Assembly: GCA_025360225.1 (NCBI GenBank)
Contig: JANYCN010000036.1
Coordinates: forward strand, 1-64,000
Direction: 5' to 3'
DNA from: Actinomycetes bacterium
GTDB lineage: Bacteria > Actinomycetota > Thermoleophilia > Gaiellales > F1-60-MAGs149
DNA: 64,000 bases
Each line of letters begins with the position of its first letter. The stretch's first letter is position 1. Both the position numbers and the translations under genes were made by a program. Below the pieces are notes generated by a model, which searched no databases, was not told where the DNA came from, and saw nothing but the letters and a program-made list of their open reading frames with translations. Shown here in pieces: positions 59,169 through 64,000 of this stretch.

Positions 59169-59940
59169 CGGCGTCGTACCGGACGGCGCCCTCGGCGAAA
59201 CCGGCCATCAGGAACCCGAGCGGGTTGCGCTGCTCCTCGGCGAGGTGGGCGAGCAGGCCGGCGGTGCGCGCCAGGATTGGCACCGCCTTCACCATCGCGA
59301 CCGGGAAACCGAGATCGAGCAGGACCGCGGCGCTGGCCATCGACACGTTCATCGTCAGCGGGCGGCCCCACGCGTCCGCGACGGCATCGCGAAAGCAGCG
59401 TGCGAGCTGCACGTGGAGGCCGGCGATCGCCCGCGCGTCTGCGAGATCGAGGATCCGCTCAGCACGCGGGTCGACCGGGCGGTGGACGGGGTGCCCGAAC
59501 CCCGGAACCTTGCCGCCGCCCGCGCGGATCTTGCGGGCGAGGTCAGACGCAACGACGTGGGCTTGCTCTCCCGCGCCGACCCGCGTCTGCGCGTCTGCGA
59601 GGAGGCGTGCGCAGCTCTCCGCCGTGCCGAGGATCACCGGTCCGCACCCGAGCAGCCCCGCGGCAACGGCGGCCTGAAGCGCGCCCGGATCGGCGGCGAG
59701 CGTCATCCGGGCGGCGACGTTGGTCGGCATCATCCCGTGCTCGGCGATCGCCACGAGCAGGAGGTCGAGGAAGTCGCGCTGGTCGGCCGTCGGGTCTTGC
59801 CCCGTGATCAGCAAGAACGCGTACTCGGTGAAGGTGACGTGCCCCATCAGGTCGGTGCACAGGTCGCGCCCGCGCACCTCGACACGGTCAGGATACGCCT
59901 GACAGATCGCGCTGATGGGCGTGCCGGCCTTCCCGATCAT
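59161..59940 (-). CDS. Citrate synthase-like / citryl-CoA lyase-like protein
   Basis: This 259-residue protein comes from the citrate synthase superfamily, shorter than full citrate synthase (about 370-430). VTFTEYAFLLITGQ and TNVAARMTLAADPGALQAAVAAGLLGCG resemble the small- and large-domain core, and GFGHPVHRPVDPRAERI carries the catalytic His (GFGH). It probably makes or breaks a C-C bond next to a CoA thioester; whether it acts on citryl-CoA is not shown. It overlaps PaaK (8 bp) and the MFS gene (4 bp). The long frame upstream in other annotation systems is a shadow of the MFS genes. Confidence 0.82.
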   Translation of the reverse strand: MIGKAGTPISAICQAYPDRVEVRGRDLCTDLMGHVTFTEYAFLLITGQDPTADQRDFLDLLLVAIAEHGMMPTNVAARMTLAADPGALQAAVAAGLLGCGPVILGTAESCARLLADAQTRVGAGEQAHVVASDLARKIRAGGGKVPGFGHPVHRPVDPRAERILDLADARAIAGLHVQLARCFRDAVADAWGRPLTMNVSMASAAVLLDLGFPVAMVKAVPILARTAGLLAHLAEEQRNPLGFLMAGFAEGAVRYDAGA

Positions 59941-61550
59941 GGGATGAGGGTACCTGATGGGCGGTGGCCGGTGAGCGCCTCGATGAACGGCTCTCGCTCG
60001 AGCACCAGCAACGCGACGTCGTCGATCGCCGTGACGGTCGCTGTCCGCGGCACGTCGTGGAGGAGGGCGACCTCGCCGAACCCATCTCCCGGGCCGAGAG
60101 CCCGCACCCGGACGCCGTCGATCGAGACAGCGAGCGTGCCGGTGACGATCAGGTAGTAGGCATCGCCGTGCTCGCCTTGCGTTATCACGCGCGTGCCGGC
60201 CGCGGCGAGGCGCGGGCGCAGGGAGGAGGCGAGCGTCTCGAGCGCAGGCGCTCCCAGCGGCGCGAACAGCGGCGCATGGCGCAGCAGCGTCACCTCGGAG
60301 GTGCGCGCCGGCGTACCGCGTTCGAGCTTGCGGAGGCCCCGGTACCCGCAGAGCGCGGGGACTGGAAGGGCAACTGCTGCGCCGACGACCGCGAGCGGCA
60401 CGCCGCCGAAGCGGATCAGGAGCGGTACGGCGGCGGCACCGAGCGCCTCGGCGGCGAGACCCGCGCCCTCGACGAGCCCGAAGATCGCCGCGAGGCGTTC
60501 CGCCGGCACCGATCGTTGCAGGAGCGTCTTTCCTGCCACCTCCGTGACAGCCATCCCGGCCCCTGCGAACACCAAGGTCACCTCCGCGAGCCCGGTCGTC
60601 AGATGGAACGCGAGAAGCACCAGCGGCGCGCCAGAGAGCACGGCGGCCACGAGCATCGGCCGGACGAGGTTCCGGCGTCCGATCAGCAGCACGGCCGCGG
60701 CTCCGCCAGCGAACGCACCGAGCCCGAACAGCGAACCGAGATACCCCGGGCCGCCGTCGCCGAGGTGAAAGACCGACACCGCGAGCACGACGTTGACGAC
60801 GTCGAGCAGTCCGATCAACGCCCAGGCGGCGGTCAGAATGGCAGCGAGCTGCAACGGCCCTTGATCTGCGCGAGCCGCCTGGATCCCGTTCCATACGGTC
60901 ATCAGAACGCTCTCGTTCGCGCCGTCCACCTCGCTCGCGGTGTCGTCGTCCGCACCTGTCGTGGCGTGGCGGTGTCGGAACAACGGAATGACCGAGGCGG
61001 CAGAGAGCCCGGCGAAGACCCAGAACACCGCTCCGGCGCCGTTCTGCGACAGCACGAGCCCTGCGAGGGCGGGGCCGGCGAACGAGCCACCGGTCTCCAT
61101 CCACCCGTTCACGACGTTCGTCGCCGCCAGCTCCTCGGGCGTCCTCGTCAACAACGGCAGCGCTGCGGCCTGTGCCGGGCGCGTGATCACGAACGCGATG
61201 GCGTAGAGGATCGACGCGCCGAAGACGACCGGGACCGGTGCCGCGAACGTGATGCCGGCGGCGACGAGCGCGAGCGATACGGCCTGGACGACGTAGCCGA
61301 ACACCAGTCCCCGGATCGCTCCGTGCCGGTCGACGAGCGCGCCGACGACCGGTGCGATCAGCGACGCAGGGACGAGTTGCACCACGACGACCAGCGCTGA
61401 TGCGCTCGATCCGCCGTGGCCGTAGGCGTACACCAGGATCGCGATCCACGAGCCCCAGTCAGCAAGGTTGAACACGAGGAACCCGAACGCGAGCGAGCGC
61501 AGCTTGCGCGATGCGAGGACCGCCGTTAGCCCCGAGAGGCCTGCGCGCAT
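59937..61550 (-). CDS. MFS transporter fused to a C-terminal cyclic-nucleotide-binding domain
   Basis: This 537-residue fusion has residues about 1-400 as an MFS_3-like carrier with ten to twelve hydrophobic segments (FLVFNLADWGSWIAILVYAYGHGG at the start, VVGALVDRHGAIRG in the A-motif region). Residues about 415-537 are a cNMP-binding domain: GTRVITQGEHGDAYYLIVTGTLAVSIDG, the phosphate cassette GFGEVALLHDVPRTATVTA with the conserved Glu and Arg, and VLEREPFIEALTGH. Binding of cAMP or cGMP would be expected to gate or tune transport. It lies between its frameshifted twin and the citrate-synthase-like gene, with ATGA overlaps on both sides. Confidence 0.87.
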   Translation of the reverse strand: MRAGLSGLTAVLASRKLRSLAFGFLVFNLADWGSWIAILVYAYGHGGSSASALVVVVQLVPASLIAPVVGALVDRHGAIRGLVFGYVVQAVSLALVAAGITFAAPVPVVFGASILYAIAFVITRPAQAAALPLLTRTPEELAATNVVNGWMETGGSFAGPALAGLVLSQNGAGAVFWVFAGLSAASVIPLFRHRHATTGADDDTASEVDGANESVLMTVWNGIQAARADQGPLQLAAILTAAWALIGLLDVVNVVLAVSVFHLGDGGPGYLGSLFGLGAFAGGAAAVLLIGRRNLVRPMLVAAVLSGAPLVLLAFHLTTGLAEVTLVFAGAGMAVTEVAGKTLLQRSVPAERLAAIFGLVEGAGLAAEALGAAAVPLLIRFGGVPLAVVGAAVALPVPALCGYRGLRKLERGTPARTSEVTLLRHAPLFAPLGAPALETLASSLRPRLAAAGTRVITQGEHGDAYYLIVTGTLAVSIDGVRVRALGPGDGFGEVALLHDVPRTATVTAIDDVALLVLEREPFIEALTGHRPSGTLIP

Positions 61551-63183
61551 CAGGCGCCGGCGAGCTTCGTGATCAGCTCGTCGGCTGCCCGCGAGGCCGG
61601 GGCGTGTCCGGTGACGGCCAGCACGAACGGCTCGCGGCCGAGCGCCCAGAGCGTGAGCGGCGACGTTGCGGTGACGGTCGCGGAGCGCGGGCGATCACGC
61701 AGCAGTGCGATCTCGCCGAAGCCCTCTCCGGCGCCGAGCCGCCGCACCTCGACCCCGTCGATGGTGACGACGGTCGTTCCCGACTCGATCAGGTAGAAGC
61801 GGTCTCCCGGCTCGCCCTGTCGGATCACGACGTCCCCGGACGACACGGCGACGTGGATCAGCGAGGCGGCGAGGGTCTCGAGCCCCGGAGGACGGATCAG
61901 GGCGAACGGCGGGTAGTAGTGGAGCAGCGCGACGGCTGCCGACCGATCCGGTCCGGCGGCATCGAGCGCCCGGAGCGTGCGCAACGCGAACGCGCCCGCG
62001 AGGGGCAGCGTCAGGCCGACGCCGATCACGGCGGCGCGCGTCCCGCCGACCCCGATCAAGAGCGGAACGGCGAGTGCACCGAGACCCTGCCCGCCGTACC
62101 AGACGCCTTCGAGTAGCCCGAACACCCGCCCGAGCGTCGCCTCCGGGGTGATCCGTTGCAGGAACGTGCGACCGGCAACGTTCAGCAGCGCCTGCCCTGC
62201 GCCGGCGCCCGCGATCGCGGCGAACGCTGCCGGTCGTGAGATGTCGACGGCCAGCAGGAGGAGCGCTGCGCCAGGGACGGCCATGCCCACGTACAGCGGG
62301 CGTACGAGACGGCGCCGGCCGATCAGCAGCACCGTCCCGGCCCCGGCCGCGACCGCGCCGGCCCCGAACGCTGCGTTCAAGAGGCCCGCTCCGGCGCTTC
62401 CCATGCCGAGGTCGTGGAGGGCGAGTTGAACGTAGAGCACGTCGAGCCCGCCCAGCACCAGCGCCCCGGCGAGCAGGATCGCCACCAGCAGGGCAATCCT
62501 CGTGATGTCCGCGCGACGGTCAGGCCCGCTCGGATCTCGGCGGCCATGCCGGTGGTGGGCTCCGCAGTCGCAACGCCCTCGGCGGACGCCAGCCTGAGGC
62601 GGGTGAGCGGCAAGATCGGGAACGCCGAGGCGATCGAGAGCACGCCGAACACGGCGAACACGAGGCCCGGACCGTGCGATGCAAGGAGCGCGCTGGCGAT
62701 GATCGGACCGGCGACGAGGGCGCCCGTCTCCATCCAGCCCGCGACGACGTAGGTGGCCGTGAGCTCGTCGGGTGACTCCGTCAGAAGCGGGAGTAACGCT
62801 GCCTGCGCCGGGCGGCTGACGACGAAGGTCGCTGCGTAGATGAGCGCGATGGCGTACACCACGAGCGCCGGCGTGTCCGTTGTGATGGCCGCCGCGAGAG
62901 CGAGCATCGACGTCCCTTGAGCGAGATAGCCGCCAAGCACCGACCACGCTGGCGGGTGTCTGTCCGCGAGGACCGAGAGGGCTGGTGCGGCGAGGCCGGC
63001 GGGGAGGAGCAGCACGCCGCCGACCACGCCGCTCGCCGTCGCTCCGCCCTGCTGGTAGGCGTACACCAGCATCGCCACCCACGTCCCCCACTCGGCGACG
63101 TTGAAGATGAGGAACCCGAGTCCAACGCGTCGGAGGTTGCGCGAGCGTGCGACGCGCGACAGGGGGGAAACCCTACTCGACAT
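61550..63183 (-). pseudogene. MFS transporter-cNMP-binding fusion, frameshifted twin
   Basis: The N-terminal half (ATG 63183 to about 62520) reads as an MFS carrier (LRRVGLGFLIFNVAEWGTW and onward to AEIRAGLTVAR). The C-terminal half is in another frame from about 62515 (DITRIALLVAILLAG) through a complete cNMP domain (FYLIESGTTVVTIDG, GEGFGEIALLRDRPRSATVTA). One base is missing, or two are extra, near 62510-62520. Both halves are well conserved, so this is a recent lesion or a sequencing error. It resembles the next gene throughout (a tandem duplicate). TAAAGT lies 6 bases before the ATG. Confidence 0.85.
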
Positions 63184-63189
63184 GCCGTG

Positions 63190-63195
63190 ACTTTA
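63190..63195 (-). promoter_or_regulatory. -10 element of the six-gene minus operon (leaderless type)
   Basis: TAAAGT on the minus strand ends 6 bases before the ATG at 63183. Confidence 0.5.
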
Positions 63196-63289
63196 CCGGA
63201 TCGGCTGTGAGCCGTCGAGCCTGCGCGGGGGCGGGTGGGCAGGCCGGCGCTCAAGGGTTTCGTCGCGGTCGCCGACAACGACCGCGGAG

Positions 63290-64000
63290 ATGCGCATTGG
63301 CGCCCCCATCGCCCTGCTCCCCTACGCCCTTCTGGCGCTCGTCGGGCTGCGTCCGTTCTCGATGGCCCCGATCGGACACGCGCTGGTCGTTGGCGTCAGC
63401 GCGTTCGTCGCGACGGCGTTGGCGTATGCGGTCGTCGCTGCCGGCGTTCGCCGGTCCGACGTGCGGACGGTCCTCGTTGGCTCGGCGTTCGGTGGCATGG
63501 GGATGATCCTCACCGTCCACGGCCTCGTCACCCCCGACTTCCTCGTCGACGACTACTGGCTCGCCGCCTTCACCGGCGCGACGACGATCCCGGTTGGCGC
63601 GGCGATCCTCCTGCTTCCGGCAGTTCCGTCGCTCTGCCGCCCGCAGCGGATCCGGCTCGTGCTGCTCGGCAACGTCGTGCTCGCGGGCGCGTTCGGCGCG
63701 ATCGCAGCGGTATCGCTCGCCAACCCGGACGCGTTCCCGGCACCGCCGCTCGCCGGGAGCCCCGTTGCCAGCGGGGTCCTCGCTGTTGGTCTCGTGCTTC
63801 TCGGGCTCGTCGCGACCCGCGCGATTCGCACGTGGACGCTGACGCGACGCACCAGCGACCTGCTCGTCGTCGTCGGGCTCAGCTGGCTCGGAGCGTCGCT
63901 GGTCGCGTCGCTCGAGATCACCTTCGCCGACCTCGGCTGGTGGCTCGGACATGGTTTCGAGGTCCTCGCGATCCTCGCCATATCCGGTTCCGTCGCCCTC
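63290..64000 (+). CDS. Multi-pass membrane protein, runs off the right edge (possible sensor module)
   Basis: The frame from ATG 63290 is open to the end of the window (about 237 residues seen). Seven hydrophobic segments are spaced evenly; landmarks are GMILTVHGLVTPDFLVDDYWLAAFTGATTIPVG (about residues 72-104) and LVVVGLSWLGASLVASLEITF. This resembles the 7-TM N-terminal sensor regions of actinobacterial HD-GYP or cyclase/GGDEF proteins, but the effector domain, if any, lies outside. Start choice is uncertain; no clear promoter precedes it. Confidence 0.6.
   Translation, partial: MRIGAPIALLPYALLALVGLRPFSMAPIGHALVVGVSAFVATALAYAVVAAGVRRSDVRTVLVGSAFGGMGMILTVHGLVTPDFLVDDYWLAAFTGATTIPVGAAILLLPAVPSLCRPQRIRLVLLGNVVLAGAFGAIAAVSLANPDAFPAPPLAGSPVASGVLAVGLVLLGLVATRAIRTWTLTRRTSDLLVVVGLSWLGASLVASLEITFADLGWWLGHGFEVLAILAISGSVAL

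Noticed and set aside
59161-61449. A 762-codon open frame on the minus strand
   Set aside because: Only its last 259 codons (from ATG 59940) encode a protein-like sequence; the rest is an Arg-rich shadow of the MFS-cNMP gene in another frame.

Overview
The window is high-GC DNA with dense, mostly same-strand gene runs, frequent GTG starts and many 4-bp start/stop overlaps. Its gene content includes an EttA-type ABC-F ATPase, a HemQ-type chlorite-dismutase-fold protein, a ccr/ecm/meaB ethylmalonyl-CoA module, a PolX polymerase and LytS/LytTR signalling. Together these suggest an actinobacterial chromosome; a deep-branching class such as Thermoleophilia is my inference and is not proven by the sequence. 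About seventeen starts carry a TAnnnT hexamer only 5-9 bases upstream, which points to widespread leaderless transcription.

Layout. 1-1450: a decayed ISL3-type insertion sequence, then about 0.7 kb of atypical DNA with one doubtful membrane ORF. 2.2-16.2 kb (housekeeping and central metabolism): thiL with a CytX-like permease, a polyprenol-phosphate glycosyltransferase, polX, a LacI regulator, a LytS/LytTR pair, a YbjQ protein, two acetyl-CoA-synthetase-family enzymes facing each other, and a secreted M23 peptidase. 16.2-16.5 kb: a 0.3-kb MITE-like element with 32-bp inverted ends; a partial second copy lies at 45.3 kb. 16.5-27.8 kb: a ferredoxin-like protein, a LacI regulator, a PLP decarboxylase, rlmN, a DUF2252 protein, the ccr-ecm-meaB operon, a Rieske oxygenase with a RibD-like reductase, and a cupin. 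27.8-28.7 kb: gene remnants and three tandem 11-bp repeats abutting tRNA-Glu.

28.7-41 kb: a carbamoylase/allantoate-hydrolase-like enzyme, hemQ, then a long minus-strand cluster (two SDRs, a polysaccharide deacetylase, an NCS1 permease broken by two stop codons, an ATP-grasp ligase and a C45-type acyltransferase). This cluster diverges from an APC permease and a Usp protein across an operator-like palindrome. An amidase and ettA follow. 42.7-48.2 kb: NfeD and Band-7 proteins, a cytochrome P450, an EamA exporter, a homocysteine methyltransferase and an agmatinase-family enzyme. 48.2-49.1 kb: a selenocysteine tRNA gene whose 3' two-thirds is duplicated 808 bp downstream, marking a small integrated remnant. 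49.1-56.6 kb: a TetR-controlled peptide ABC transporter operon containing an amidase. 56.6-63.2 kb: a six-gene minus-strand operon coupling two MFS carriers fused to cyclic-nucleotide-binding domains (one frameshifted) with a citrate-synthase-like enzyme, a PaaK-like CoA ligase, a VOC protein and a GST-like protein. A membrane protein runs off the right edge.

Recurrent themes are amide and nitrogen-compound uptake and hydrolysis (two amidases, an M20 carbamoylase, C45, an agmatinase, and NCS1/APC/Dpp transport) and CoA-thioester chemistry (two ACS-family enzymes, Ccr/Ecm, PaaK and the citrate-synthase-like protein). There are also repeated traces of decayed mobile DNA at an IS, a tRNA-Glu gene and the tRNA-Sec gene.
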